A stretch of 64,000 bases of DNA. It comes from Cryptomeria japonica. Lineage: Eukaryota; Streptophyta; Pinopsida; Cupressales; Cupressaceae. This document shows positions 21,101 to 32,440 of the stretch, piece after piece. The stretch is from assembly GCF_030272615.1 (NCBI RefSeq), contig NC_081406.1:231126396-231190395 (forward strand), in the 5' to 3' direction. Both the position numbers and the translations under genes were made by a program. The stretch's first letter is position 1. Every line of letters begins with the position of its first letter. The notes beneath the pieces were generated by a model. It was not told the DNA's origin. It ran no database searches and was given only the letters and a program-made list of their open reading frames with translations.

Positions 21101-22271
21101 AATCGACTTGAAAGAAATTTGAGAACATGCAAGCAAATTGCTCATGCATAACATAAGGCTCTACTATATTGTAAGTGTTTCATAGATATTCAAATTCCAT
21201 AGCATATTACAAATAGCTCAAGGTAAGAAAACATCCCGATTAAAATTTTTAAAGAATCAAAGGTCAATCAATCTGAGATTCATAAAAGAAAATGAGGTTG
21301 CCTACACACGACACAACAGCCACCAGTAGAACATGAAAGATCAACCTAAGTCATCACATTTTTGTTTTCATTCCAAGTATATTATAACCAGCCACCAAAA
21401 GCTAAACAAGCTTTTGAAAAATAAAAATAGGCCGATTTATTGATATATAATTCAAGCTTAGAATTTATGGCCCACTGTCATTATGCCACCGGCCAAAAAA
21501 TTAAAATAGCTTATAAAATTAAAATTGCTAGAAATATCATCAAAACAGCAAGAGCTTGCACCTAAAAGTTTAAAACCAATGTAAGTTAAAATTTAAAAAG
21601 CAAACAAAAACATTGACCATTGACAGTCCATCACCAATAAAATAATATATCATACCGAACTCGAGCATTAAAAAGATTTACAAAAAAATGACAAAATGTA
21701 GGTAGTGAACATACATAGAAATCAAGAATCCTATGTTGTGATCTTTAATTGAAAAAGGAAAACAACATTAATACCATAAAAAAAGTGAAAATCATTCGTT
21801 GTACAAGGTTCCAAAACCCCTCTCCTCTAAACACCAACTTACGTTACAAAGGAAATAGCATTTTTCGAAAGCACTAAATTAGAGAGTAGCCATCTGGAGA
21901 CAATGTAAACCAAAATTCAATAAATTTACCAAGGCAGTTTAAAATAAAAAATGTAAAAAAGCACTGAACTGTGGATATATTCCGATCCATATAAGCACAG
22001 ACCTGGGGTATATAATTCACATCACATGTAACAAAATACTCATAATAACTACAACTATATAAAGCTTACAATTTGGTTCATCTGCAGGATATAGATGATA
22101 GTTTTCGGCCTGAAGTATTTGCTTTAAATGCTTCCAATGTCTTCCCCTTGAATGCCCCTTTGGATACTTCTCTGACATCTGTAGCTGCTTAAATGGTAGA
22201 ATGGAAGGCAATAAGATATCAGCTTCTAAGAGTTCTTGCTCTATCCCAACAGAAAAAGGTGCTGCAACCAT
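17979..22271 (-). CDS. INO80C: INO80 complex subunit C (IES6/YL1-C domain protein)
   Basis: A host chromatin-remodelling gene. Coding exons on the minus strand are 22271-22070, 20886-20819 and 18110-17979, giving 133 codons from the ATG at 22271. The product has the acidic start ([13 protein letters not shown]), the plant IES6 signature ([35 protein letters not shown]) and a YL1 C-terminal domain ([22 protein letters not shown], and the end [11 protein letters not shown]). All junctions are GT/AG and keep the frame: DEPN-Y is split across exons 1/2 (T|AT), and ITGFV joins APYTDP across exons 2/3. Introns are 1183 and 2708 bp and hold repeats. The acceptor at 22299 shows at least one more upstream exon; MAHIYQ at 31036-31019 is a phase-compatible candidate. 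Subunit C is known to bind the Arp5 module of INO80. No defect was seen. Confidence 0.92.
18693..19280. repeat. 294-bp tandem duplication, GGGTTCG-rich, in intron 2
   Basis: CCATCCACTAACTTAGTGATGG starts at 18693 and again at 18987. Each copy ends in a GC-rich part (GGTCCGGCCAGGGTTCACGC, CTCTCTGGGTTCGCC). The end of copy 2 is followed by inverted versions (GAACCCTGGCCGGACCC). The GGGTTCG/CGGGTCC style recalls subterminal repeats of plant hAT elements, so a non-autonomous hAT origin is possible but not shown. Confidence 0.75.
19658..19717. repeat. 30-bp tandem duplication
   Basis: AAATCATTTTAGGGATGTCA and the following ten bases occur twice head to tail, in intron 2 of the INO80C-like gene. 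Confidence 0.9.
19743..20140. repeat. 206-bp tandem duplication in intron 2
   Basis: CTACCTGCAAGTGACAGACA starts at 19755 and 19961. The copies share about 190 bp, ending TTAGATTTGTAATTTTGTAT, with a small deletion in the second copy. Confidence 0.85.
20153..20230. repeat. (CGAACC)n-like cluster
   Basis: After a short (TA)n the sequence becomes CCCACGAACCCGAACCCGAACC and similar GAACCC hexamers. It matches the compositional style of the 18.7-19.3 kb repeat and is the inverse of its GGGTTC words. Together they could bound one insertion in intron 2. Confidence 0.6.
20819..20886 (-). CDS. INO80C: INO80C-like gene, middle coding exon
   Basis: GTGTTTGCAG acceptor, then ATTTAAATGTTGAATC and onward to GGGTTTGTG, followed by a GTGCGT donor; 68 nt. 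It encodes (Y)[20 protein letters not shown] plus FV, the start of the YL1-C domain. Confidence 0.9.
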
Positions 22272-22298
22272 CTCCTTAGAGTAGGGTGAACTGCCTTT
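22070..22298 (-). CDS. INO80C: INO80C-like gene, exon with probable start codon
   Basis: GTGTGCAG acceptor at 22300-22299; donor T|GTAAGC after DEPN. The frame is open across the exon: KGSSPYSKE, then [20 protein letters not shown]. The ATG at 22271 matches the position where plant IES6 proteins begin, so upstream sequence may be 5' untranslated or a short N-terminal extension. Confidence 0.88.
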
Positions 22299-24590
22299 CT
22301 GCACACAAGACAATAACTTGCAACTACATTCAAGGTCTCTCCCTGATCTCTCTATGCCTCATAGTTCTCTTGATACGATACAGCCTCAACTAATTGTAAC
22401 AACTATGCTTTTCAGATTAAAAAGAAGTTTGCATTAGAGAAAATCAAAGACTGAGGCATATAATGCTATCTCATATTCAAGACAATCTTTATCAAAACAT
22501 TGCCAGATAACAAATGAAACTGAATCTCACAATATAAAAATAACAAGAAGTTACCATAAGATAAAATTGTACAAGACTGGCTGGAAGATGTCACTCAACT
22601 ATAATACACGTCAAAATATGAAACTCTAGAAGATCTAGAAGAGATCTAAGTGCAGAGAAACAATGAAATTGGTGTGCTCCAGCTTTTCTACGATGAATTG
22701 GGAAAACTGAGATTGGAAACAAGAGGATTTGTAGTATCATCAAGCAATAAGCAAGAGGTGACTATCTTTAACAAGTAGCATTCACAATGAGAAATTTTTA
22801 TTCCCTGCTATCAAAGCATTGTCGCAGTGATCTTACACTTATCTAATTTGGACTTCTACACAAAATTTGATGATTAGCCAGTGAAATGAAGATTATTTGA
22901 TCCGATTGCAGATTTATAATCTGAAGATAATAACATACAAACCTCAACTCTGCCATATTGACCCCACACAACAAATCTATTTTCATCTCACTAATAAATT
23001 GATCATCAATTCCAATGCAAACCAAATTGTCAGACAAAACGATAAACATGACAATCCTGGAACAACTTGGCCTTGCATACAATTAACACCAGATTCCCTG
23101 CACTTAAAATCATTCCTGTAAATTTTGTCATGCATTTCCTTGTGTAAAGCATTGGGTGCATGTTTGACGTCAAACAAAGATTTAATAAAAACACAGATTT
23201 CGTGCTTCTTACCCTCTCTTCAAAATCCTCTGACTAGAACAAATGCATTTCTCCAATTTTTAGATACTATTTAAAACAGTGGTTTTTACTTACACTGGAT
23301 TGATTTCCAGCCACTTTTACTATCCTTGTGGTATTCTACTTGTTTGTGGGAGTATGTATTTATTTATAATTAAAACCATAGGCTGAAAACTTATCGACTA
23401 CTTGGCTGACTTTGTGACTCACAAGTATTTCTGCTTACGGCATAGAATTGGGGCCAAGTCAAACCAGTATTCAGCAAGTTTTAGCCAAGTTTTTAATGTT
23501 GATTCACGAGTTCTTAGTGCAAACTCAGCTAGCAATGAAATGCTAAAAAACTCTTACGATTTTCATTTTTTCACCCAACATGATATGTCTTTAGCATTCC
23601 TGTGACAAGACACAATAAGGGAAGGGATTGGAAGGAGATTTTAATGCACCTTCAAAGATTCAAACTAGTATGTACCTATTTTTTTTTAATTTTTTAATTA
23701 CAAAATTTGAAAACCTAAGGGCAATGCTGCCCTATTTTTCCCTTCCTTCATCTCCTAGCATTTTTCTATTGTATTTGTATTCTATGTGCTTTTATAAATG
23801 TTTGTCACTGCATGACTTTTTTTTCCCAAATCCTTACTAATTTTTTTTCTATGTTAAAATAAACAATGTCAAGTTTAAAATCAACAATGTCAAGTTCAAC
23901 ACAAATGAGCTGTAGGAAAGACCCTACATGGAAGTGTAGGACATCGGGTGCTATCACGGGCCAGGTCCACTGTAATGTGCAAGGAAAAGTTTTGTTGGAT
24001 CCATAAAACAAGAGGATAGCGAGTTTTCCCAACCTGCTTTGCAAGTCTTTATGAAACCTATTCATAAAGATTTTACTCACTTTCCTAGTTCTAGTTTTTG
24101 AATTCATTGTAAAAATGTTAAAAACTCATTAAGGAAATATCTACACGAAATTCTACACTCTTTGCTCCATATTCTACATGAGCATCCAAATCCTCATCCT
24201 ATGACAAAGCTTCTTTCTAATAAAAACATGACCCTAGGTGATCTTATACCTATAACTAACTTCGATAAGATGTCCTAGTTGACACCCCTCGTGCACCATT
24301 ACCTGGGAGTGTAGTGACATAATTAGTTTCCTCACCGTGCATACTCTGAAATTTGAATTAAGTGTTCAGTGAGTTGCAGCTGCCCATCCTTTAAGATTTT
24401 CATTACATTAAAAAATTCCCAATCTTTATTCTCATTTGACATCTTCTAGTTCCTCTGTTCCCTTAGTTGATATCTGACTTCTCTATCAGTTTCTGACATG
24501 CAAAACAGATGTCTAAACAGTTTGGTTTTCTTGTATTTGATTGTTTTATTTTGCTTTTTCCCCATTTTTTACTATTTCACAGGTTAGCAA
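22299..24590. other. Upstream/intronic DNA of the INO80C-like gene
   Basis: No further exon could be supported and no clear repeat was recognised; AT-rich with scattered short ORFs. Confidence 0.3.
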
Positions 24591-25090
24591 GATCACAACT
24601 CTGATGCCAATGAAACAACCCAGAATCAAACACAAAAAATAGAACTACAAAGGATTCTAACAATCAAAACCAAAAATATTTTATGATTTCCTTGTTTTGT
24701 CCTTTTAATAAATACACACAATAGATAAAACAGCTAATTTTGACTACTTATTGTGCATACCTAGCACATTCGTTTGACTCCTTGAAGCTTCTAGAATCTA
24801 TGAATATGCTAACTAAAAGTCAAATGCCTATAATTTCCACACCTTGTTCTGACAGTAACCTACTATGGCCATGCAATACTTGTTTGTTCTTAAAGGTTTT
24901 CATCCTCAATTTGTTGCAAAAGCACGTGCTAGTTTTTGTCACAAGCACTCAACCGCTGTAGCTACATCACTTTCAAAATGAACGTCTTCAATTTCTGATT
25001 TCAATAATGCCTTCTCTTTCCTTTTCATTTCTACTTTTACTCCGACGTTATGTGACCCTAAACTCATGGAAATTGTTGTCATTTTAAGAC
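24590..25090 (-). mobile_element. LTR-like segment with PBS-like end
   Basis: Read on the minus strand, the segment runs from TGTCTTAAAATGACAAC (about 25086) to GGGTTGTTTCA (about 24613). A primer-binding-site-like TGGCATCAGAGTTG (compare TGGTATCAGAGC, initiator Met tRNA) follows at once. A diverged copy of the LTR body lies at 27860-28140. This suggests a decayed 5' LTR. Confidence 0.4.
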
Positions 25091-25196
25091 ACCCTTGGTC
25101 CATCAGTAAGAACCGATCAGAGATACGATCCATGGACCAGCATTGTCCTAGTTGATCAAGGAAAAAGCAGAAGAATCATTAAGTGTGAAGTGTTGC

Positions 25197-25640
25197 CTTG
25201 TCCAGAGGAAGTTTCTCCCTTGGCCTTTTCTTCCTTTCCCGGAACCCCGAGGTTCTGAGGTTCTTTCCCTTTGCCTTCTCTTGTTCTCCTTCTCTGAAAC
25301 TCCCGAACCCTGAGGTTCCAAAGTTCCTTCTCTCACCTTTCATTCTCCGGAACTTCGGAACCCCAAGGTTCCAAAGTTCCTTTGCTCAGTTCCGCTTTTT
25401 CCTTGCCTCCTTCTCAGTTCCCCGTAACTCCGGAACCCCGAGGTTCCAATGTTCCTTTCCCTTGCCTTCTCTGGAACTCCGGAACCCCCAGGTTCCGAAG
25501 TTCCCTCCTAGCCTTTCTTCCTTCCTTTCTCTGGAACTTCGGAACCCCAAAGTTCCGAAGTTCTCTTCCTTTGCTTCCCTTCTTCCTTTCCGGAACCCCG
25601 AGGTTCCGAAGTTCTTTCCTTGCCTTCCCCACTTCGAGAA
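25197..25640. repeat. Palindromic GGAACC...GGTTCC array
   Basis: About eight units of 45-70 bp, each holding a near-palindrome such as GGAACTTCGGAACCCC next to AAGGTTCCAAAGTTCC; CCGGAACCCCGAGGTTCC is the commonest core. CT-rich spacers (TTTCCCTTGCCTTCTC) separate them. Long ORFs on both strands here come from the repeat and look non-coding. Confidence 0.85.
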
Positions 25641-26009
25641 CCCGAGTGTCCGATGTCCCCGGACTTCTTTCCGACTGGCGACACTTCCGGATGGCATGAT
25701 CGACACTAAAAGCTTTAAATGCTCCGACAACTTTGGTGAGTTATGCACCTTCTTTTGTGGAGCCACAAGGGTGCATTTAATGTTTTTGGCAAGATTTCCA
25801 TTAGGAGAGGTACAGGGCCATGCTTGTTGTAGTGACTTATGTCATGTCTGCATACTCTGACTTTGGAAGGTCAGTCAATCCACTCTTCTCAGGGTTGCCT
25901 TTTGTGGGTATGGCTAGGTCGCTTGCATGTATAGAAGTCAAGTGCATGCACTTCCCTGCACTCCCAGACTGACATACAGGGCTCATGATCATTCTTGTAA
26001 CCTTTTTTC

Positions 26010-26017
26010 TATATAAA
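26010..26017 (+). promoter_or_regulatory. TATA box of an LTR-like region
   Basis: TATATAAA in TTTTTTCTATATAAAGGTTG, 370 bp downstream of the palindromic array. The following sequence (CTGCTGCCTTGAGC, TTCTCTTGAAGACTTG) resembles R/U5 of plant LTRs. No gene follows. Confidence 0.4.
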
Positions 26018-26682
26018 GGTTGTTAAGCCTCATTGTAAAGGGTTCTATCCCTGCTGCCTTGAGCTTTCCTATGCTCTTTCTCTTCTCTTGAAGACTTGTA
26101 ATTATTTTTGCATTTCTGCAACTGTAAGTTTGGCCTTTGGCCTTTGAATGAATTGAAATTACATTGTGCCTTCCTTCAACTTATGCATGTTGTGTATGTT
26201 TCCTTACCTTGATCATAGGTGTATGTTTTGTGGCTCTTCTCTCCATATATGCTGTGTTAACTTGTTTTTCTGAGTGTGATTTGTGTGAATCCTTCTCCCC
26301 TCTTGACACTTAGCAAATTCTAACCTCCATACATGCGTTTGGGTCACTCATGCAATTGAAGTTTGTGCATCTCTTGGGTATTTCAATTGATTCCTTGTGC
26401 CATTTCGGGTGGGGAGAGGAACAATCTCTTATCTTGGTGCATCACCTCCTTTGATTTCAAGCAATTCTCTCTTCCCTTTACCTCTGCAATTTGTTAGGAT
26501 AGGCCTAGGAGTTAGTTTTGAAGTGTTGAGTTGGTTCAACACCTACACCTGGATTGAGAAGGAAACCGGCCTTCTCCGGAGATTCAACCCCTTGCGCAAG
26601 GTCCCACACTTCGGGGTTGTTTCCATGTTTCACAAGGTTGCTAAGTTGATAGCTCAGCAAAGGTGCGAGCTTTTGTGATAAC

Positions 26683-26965
26683 AGAAATCAATCCCACATT
26701 TGGTGGTTTCTAACTGACAAATAACCCCCCACAATTTCTGGCAGTTAACTAACTAAACACTTTTTCATTTTGTTGATGATAAATACAAGTGCAAACAGCT
26801 ATGGGATTAATACAATTACAGCAACCATTATTTTAAATTGCAACTACTTAACTAGCCAACTAAGCCATGTAGTAAGGCCTGCTCCTTTGCACTACTGGCA
26901 AGGACTTCAGTCAAAATTCAATCCTATCAAACTACCAACCAGTTTAGTGTTTGTTACTCAAAAGG
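26683..26965. repeat. Diverged direct repeat, copy 1
   Basis: Shares many words with 28125-28445 (CATTATTTTAAATTG, CTAGCCAACTAAGC, TCAATC(C/T)TATCAAACT). Probably two remnants of the same LTR or internal TE segment. Confidence 0.5.
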
Positions 26966-27349
26966 GAACATTAGAAGTCTTCCTTCCACAAATTTGCTTG
27001 CCCTCCAGCAATACAAAGCAAGGCGATCTAGGATATTGGCAAACTCCCAAGTGGCAACTTCCCAAGGCAAACCTTTCCACTACATTAAACAATTTAGTCC
27101 ATACACAACTTTGCAACTACTTCTCTTGAGTACCAAGCATCTGCTCTGATACTAACAACAACTTTCCTTCATCAACTACCAGTGAAGCTCAGCTAAAGGT
27201 GTGGCCTGCTATCCCACTATTTCTTTAGACATGATTAATGAAAAACTTTGTGAAATTCTTCTATAAGATGGTAGCTCCAATTCACAAGCCACCACACAAA
27301 CACATAATACAGTTGTATAGGGACTGTAGAAGCAAGGTTTAAGTTTTTT

Positions 27350-27870
27350 GGCCCCATTATTTTTTAAAGTAGACTGCCTGTAGAGCTACAACCGAAGGTA
27401 AATCACGTCTCCTACCTCCAACGTCTCCTAGTCTAATGCCTATCAACATAACGTGTAAACCAATTGAAACTTGCCTGCCCTACTCAATGAAGTCTCTTAT
27501 TACAGGGGCACATACCTTTGGAGGTATCGACTCTAAAAAAGTTTGTGCATCACATCCATACAATGCCATGAAAGGGGACATCCCAATGGACATGTGGCAG
27601 GTAGTATTGTAGCACTAATCCCACCCATGTTCAATCACAAAACTCCTCGAGTACCCCTGAACCCATTCGTTTACTATCTTTGTTTGCCCCATTCATCTAG
27701 GGGTGATAACTGGAGCTAGGTGATAATTATGTCCCTATCAACTTGAACAACACTTGCCAAAAGGCGCTAATGAAGCATGCATTCCTACTGCTGACCACGG
27801 TTGGGGGTAGTCCACCAGCCAAAAGATCGCCTTGGAGAAAGATCCGCTACTTGCAGATCCTTGAATTCAC
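27350..27870 (-). pseudogene. Ty3/gypsy integrase relic
   Basis: Minus-strand translation gives GLPPTVVSSRNACF, SAFWQVLFKLIGT, SYHP-stop-MNG, KIVNEWVQGY, CYNTTCHMSIGMSPFMALYG and CDAQTF. These are hallmark words of gypsy (chromovirus-type) integrases. The family usually has VVSDRD at the second catalytic Asp; here it is SSRN, so the active site is lost. Stops and gaps occur throughout. No reverse transcriptase was found next to it. Confidence 0.75.
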
Positions 27871-28445
27871 TAGGAAAGTCAAATGAATGCACATAAATCT
27901 CTGCACCCTTCTCTATCCCACTATTGTCATGCAATACTTTCTTTTGTTGAAGGTTTTTGTTCTCAAAACTTACTTTAGCACTTGCGGGCTTTTGTCCCAG
28001 GAGTCAAAGTGTTGCTGCTGCATCACTTTCAAAATGAAGGTTTTTGATTTGTGAGCTCGACAATGCCTTCTTTTCGTTTCCACTGTTACCTATATCCTCC
28101 AACATATGCAATCCTAAAGTCAGGGAAATTAATCCCCCATTTGATGATTTTATAACAAACAAATAACCCCCACAATTAATGGCAATTCAATGACTCAACA
28201 TTTCCTCATTTCATTGATGATAACTACAAGTACAAACACCTGTGGAACTAATACAATTGCAGCGACCATTATTTTAAATTGTGACTACCTAACTAGCCAA
28301 CTAAGCTGCTTCAACAAGAAGACTGAGTCGTCACACTAAAAAAAGACCTATTCCTAACTCCTGCAAAGGACTTAATCAAAACTCAATCTTATCAAACTGC
28401 CAACCGATTCAATATTTGTCGATCAACAAGGGAGCATTATATGAT
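27860..28445 (-). mobile_element. LTR-like remnants beside the integrase relic
   Basis: 27860-28140 resembles 24740-25090 (TCATGCAATACTT, GCATCACTTTCAAAATGAA, AATGCCTTCT). 28125-28445 resembles 26683-26965. This looks like a rearranged, decayed LTR element. Confidence 0.4.
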
Positions 28446-28849
28446 CAAACTTTTTATCAATTTATATATCTCACATTCAAAATTTATATGATCCATAGGT
28501 CAACTTAGAAATTATGGGTATAAAAACCATTGGACAAGTCCATATTTCTCAAGTTATTTCTTTATATGCCTATATACTCAATTTTAATGTACTTAACAGA
28601 TCTCTGCCTGCAAGATCACAAAAATTAACACAAAAAATAGCAAGTGACAAAGTAAAATAGGATTCAATCCATGTCTTAAGGGTTAGCTTTTGTTTGCAGT
28701 AAGTACTGTAATATTTCAATTTAATTGTCCTTGCAGAACTTGAAGTGCAGAAGAGTTGTACCTGTTCTTGTCAATTTTCCTGACCTATCTGTGATTTACT
28801 TATAATGTACTAGATAATCATTTTAACCTAACTTTATACCCCAGGTCTA

Positions 28850-29800
28850 AAAGTTTTTATCAACGCATCTTTTTGAAATACAAGGAACAGATTGGAGCAT
28901 CAACACATCGTAGGTATAGGGAGTATGTGAGAAAATAAATTGGAACAATGTTTAAGCTTTTGAATTCTTCTAGAAAAGTTGAGCCATCTCTATGTCCATT
29001 GCATCATTTTCCTCTGAAGTTAATTGATTGCCTTGGTCCACGATTGTGTTCTACTTTATACATGCAGGGGAATCCATATGTATATGGGAAGCTTCTTTGA
29101 AAAGTTTTTGCTTGTGGATTACTTTACTCCTGAACAAATCAACATTCAAGAAAACGAAGTTCGACTCAGTTGAATTAGCTCAATGGGATCAAGGCTTCTT
29201 CTTGATAGATGTTCAGGATTTTCACCATTGGTTTAATTTCAGCTAACAGGAATGTTGAATATACAAGTGTCATCTGCAAAGTGAGAATTGGTGAAGCCTA
29301 TCCCTCCCTCTTTTGCTAGTATTCCACATAATTGCTATTGCTTTAGGCTGTTCATATCATGTTGCACAAAGTGTCACTCGTTAAAATAAAATGGAACAGG
29401 CTTAGAGGGTCAACTTGTCAAATCCTCTTGTAGAGTGAAATGGCTGTTCTGTTTCATGCTTACAGTGAACATGGCAGACTTTACAAGCTACTAATCCACT
29501 TGCTGATCGACTAATGAAGCCAAATTTCTGCATTGCCTGCTCAATAAGTTGCTAATTGCATTTGTCAAAAGCTTTAGATGTGTTCATTTTCATTAGGATA
29601 ATGTGTCTTCCCTGATTTTTTTGTAGCATAGAAGTTTGGATCTTCTTGTACTGCAATGATGTTGTCCGCGATTTGTCTTCCTAGAACAATGATTACTCTT
29701 GAGATATTAGCTTGGGTAGGAAATGCTTTATGTGTTGAGTAATGATTTTTGATATTATTTTATATACCAGTTCATCTTTGATCGTTTCCAAGAAGAATCT
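28850..29800 (-). pseudogene. LINE reverse transcriptase relic
   Basis: The minus strand contains YKIISKIITQHIKHFLPKLI, SQE, GRQIADNIIAVQED, MQKFGF, NSHFADDTCIF (the FADD catalytic box) and KSELRF/NVDLFRSK-like words further on, in the order of a plant non-LTR retrotransposon reverse transcriptase. Many stops and frameshifts; clearly dead. The endonuclease was not seen. Confidence 0.75.
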
Positions 29801-29804
29801 AATT

Positions 29805-30225
29805 TGAATGAGGCTTTTCCTCTAAGATCAAATTCCATTTCCGTATGGTGGCCAAGAAAAATTCAAGTATTCATGTTTTAAAGTTTGTAGACTCAATAAA
29901 TGTACAATACAAAGAAAATAAATGGTGAAAAAATCGACAAAATAAAGCTTTGGAAAGAACAATATAATGATTAATGAGCATACAATCAATACAAGTTGAG
30001 GAACAGACTCCACATGACAAAAATTTGTTTAAAAAACTCTTGCAAGCATAAAATCAGAAGAAGTTGTAAGCGGATCAAATGTTGGGAAGCATCGTCTCGA
30101 TAATCTGAAATAACCGTGTTTTTCATTTTTACTTAGAAACAGGCTTTACTAACTACTTTAAAGTTCTCAAGTTGATTTCTACAGAACATCTTCCGTCGCA
30201 CACCAGAAACCTTAAAAAATCAATA
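29805..30225. other. Anonymous DNA
   Basis: No feature recognised. Confidence 0.3.
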
Positions 30226-30614
30226 CCTGTCACCATCCAATGAAAAAAATCATTCCACATTTCGAAACAGGGAAGGCAGTAGGAAAAACCATGACCTGTA
30301 CAACTGACATCATCTTGAAGGATTGCCCAAAATTCGCAAAATCAGGTGGGACATTAATACCGTAATGGTAGTCCAATGAGCTAATAAAACTATGACATAT
30401 AAACCAATATCATCTTCAGCATCCTCCAAACTTCATGCCTATCATATGAGGAATTATTATTATCATAATAGTCTTGTTGGACGAGTTCAAAACCATAACA
30501 AACGCAATCTGGATAATCTTCAACACAAACTAAAGTTGGTGCCACATCACAAGAAACGTTAATACCATCAGAGCCATCCATTGTGTCGTGACGGGATTCC
30601 TTACCAAAAGACAT
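30226..30614 (-). pseudogene. Coding-like DNA, unidentified
   Basis: On the minus strand an ORF from 30614 reads MSFGKESRHDTMDGSDGINV and CVEDYPDCVCYGFELVQQDY. After a frame change near 30400 the sequence again looks like protein (SSLDYHYGINVPPDFANFGQ, SFKMMSVVQ) down to about 30230. Composition is codon-like, but I cannot name it. It may be an exon of the minus-strand gene or a decayed fragment. Confidence 0.25.
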
Positions 30615-31018
30615 ACAATCAAACTCCCAAAAGAATTAAAACCCCGAATTGTTTAAACGGGAAGGAGTTTGACCTTAAACTGAATTCACCCTGGAATCAA
30701 AAACCCAATTTGTTTAGAAGCATAGCAGTCTGACCTTTAAATAAAATTGTCCCAAGACAACCACGGTCGCCTGACTGCCTTGATATGAAAAAGGGCAATT
30801 ACACAATCCCCAAAAATAATTCAAAATTATCAACGCAAAACTGTGGCATTCCAATTTAGACATCTAAAGATGAAACCCTCCACGCTTCCATGCTTCCGTG
30901 TGTTACCTTAGCAATAGTTTCCATTTTTCTAATAAGAAAAATTCAACCCACAATCCATGCCTTCTTCCGAAAAGAGGAACACATTGAAATAAACCCTATC
31001 ATTCCGTAGCATGCATAC

Positions 31019-31036
31019 CTGATAAATGTGAGCCAT
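31019..31036 (-). CDS. Candidate first coding exon (MAHIYQ)
   Basis: ATGGCTCACATTTATCAG followed by a GTATGC donor. The exon ends in phase 0 and would join in frame to [10 protein letters not shown] at 22298, extending INO80C by 15 residues across an 8.7-kb TE-filled intron. Short exons are easy to find by chance, so support is weak. Confidence 0.3.
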
Positions 31037-31655
31037 CGTATGAGTATTGATATCCAAAAGTTAGATATATTTACTCTCTCCTGCAGCTGCTGCTAAGAAC
31101 CATTCACACACACGGAGTTCTCCTCCTGCAGAAGGAAGAACCCAAATAATAGTTTAACAAACTCAACTAATTACTTGCATCAGCTTGATATTTTAAACGA
31201 CTACAGAGCAGCATCTACTTACTGCTTTCACCTGCATAACATCCTTATTCTATGCAACTTTAGTGTGATTGCTCGGAGGCAAAACTGGTTATGCACACTG
31301 CCAGATTCAAAAAGAGAAAGAGTGGCGAGCTTTAAGACCGACTGCGCTACTATTTTGCACATAGTCCATCGTTATGGCCGGTAACTGACGGTATCGATTT
31401 ACTATTTTCCACTACTACTTTTTTGTTTTTTTTAAATTTAAAAAATTTTCTTGGTTGTTTAAAGGCACCAGCGATATATTGAGACTAAGGGTTTCTATTA
31501 TCTGGGGTGGGTTTCACAATTTACTATTATCTAAACTAGCAATTGCATCTTGGTGTGCAATAGGTACGCCGAATAGGTATGCAAGGTTGATTAGAGAGAA
31601 AACTGGTTTGTTTATTGCATCAATTTGTGCAATACACGAGTTCAATGAGAGAGAC
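31037..31655. other. Possible 5' region of the INO80C-like gene
   Basis: Mixed-composition DNA. A minus-strand tRNA-like A box TAGCGCAGTCGG (near 31350) and a B-box-like TTGAATCTGGC (near 31305) are spaced about as in a tRNA-derived SINE, but the match is partial. Confidence 0.25.
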
Positions 31656-32440
31656 CTCGGGGTAAGGAGATAGAGAGGAAGATAGGGATAGAGATGAAGA
31701 TGAAGATGGAGATGGAGATGGAGAATAGGGATGTGGAGAGAAGGGGATAGAGAGGAGATGGGGATTGATAGAGATGAAAGAGATAAATATATAGAGAGGA
31801 AGATATAAAAAGATAAGATAAAGATAATATGTAAGGGTAGAGAGATCGAGAGATAATAAGATCGAGATAAAGGGAAAGACATGGATTTATATAGAAAATA
31901 AGAGACAATTGTAGAGATATATATAGGGTAGGGAGAGGGAGAGATGTATGGTAAGAAGAGATAATAAGGGTCCATCACCAACAGACTCAACATTATGTTT
32001 GCAACAATTAGAGAGGATAAAGAGGGAGAGATAGAGAGAGATGGAGGGGTAAAGAGCAAGAGAGAGGGGGTTAGAAAATAGAGATAGAGAGGGAGGATGA
32101 GAGGGAGAGATAAAGAGAGAGAGGACAGAGGGATAGATAGAAATGGAAGAAATGAATATATATATATAGGGAGAGATTAAAAGATAAAAATAGAGATAGG
32201 AAGTGATGTAGAGAGAGGGGTAGAAAAAGGGAGAGATATAGAGAGAGAGATGAAGTGATAACGAGATAGAAATAGAGTGAGATAGAGGGGTGTATTTAGA
32301 AAGGAAGACATGTTTAGAGATAGAGGGATATAGATGAAGATCAAGTACAATAGGATAATGGAGATAAATAGAAAGAGGTGGAGAGATATATATAGGGAGA
32401 TAGAGATATGAGAAGAAAAAGAGAGGTATTAAATGATGTA
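31656..32440. repeat. Long polypurine (GAGATA) tract
   Basis: Nearly 800 bp in which the plus strand is overwhelmingly A and G (GAGAGATAGAGAGAGAGG words), with occasional T. Minus-strand ORFs across it are rich in S, L, Y, I and P only because the strand is pyrimidine-rich. Confidence 0.9.

Noticed and set aside
25198-25860. 220-codon plus-strand ORF with RNPEVPKF-like repeats and a 126-codon minus ORF
   Set aside because: Both strands stay open because the palindromic repeat lacks stops; amino-acid repeats mirror the DNA repeat and no family is recognisable.
27140-27165. Minus-strand TTAGTATCAGAGCAGATG as a primer-binding site
   Set aside because: The integrase relic is directly upstream, with room for only a very short LTR; the match lacks the starting TGG.
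30390-30614. Treating the 74-codon ORF as part of INO80C
   Set aside because: No similarity to the INO80C N-terminus and no matching splice phase shown; left as unidentified.
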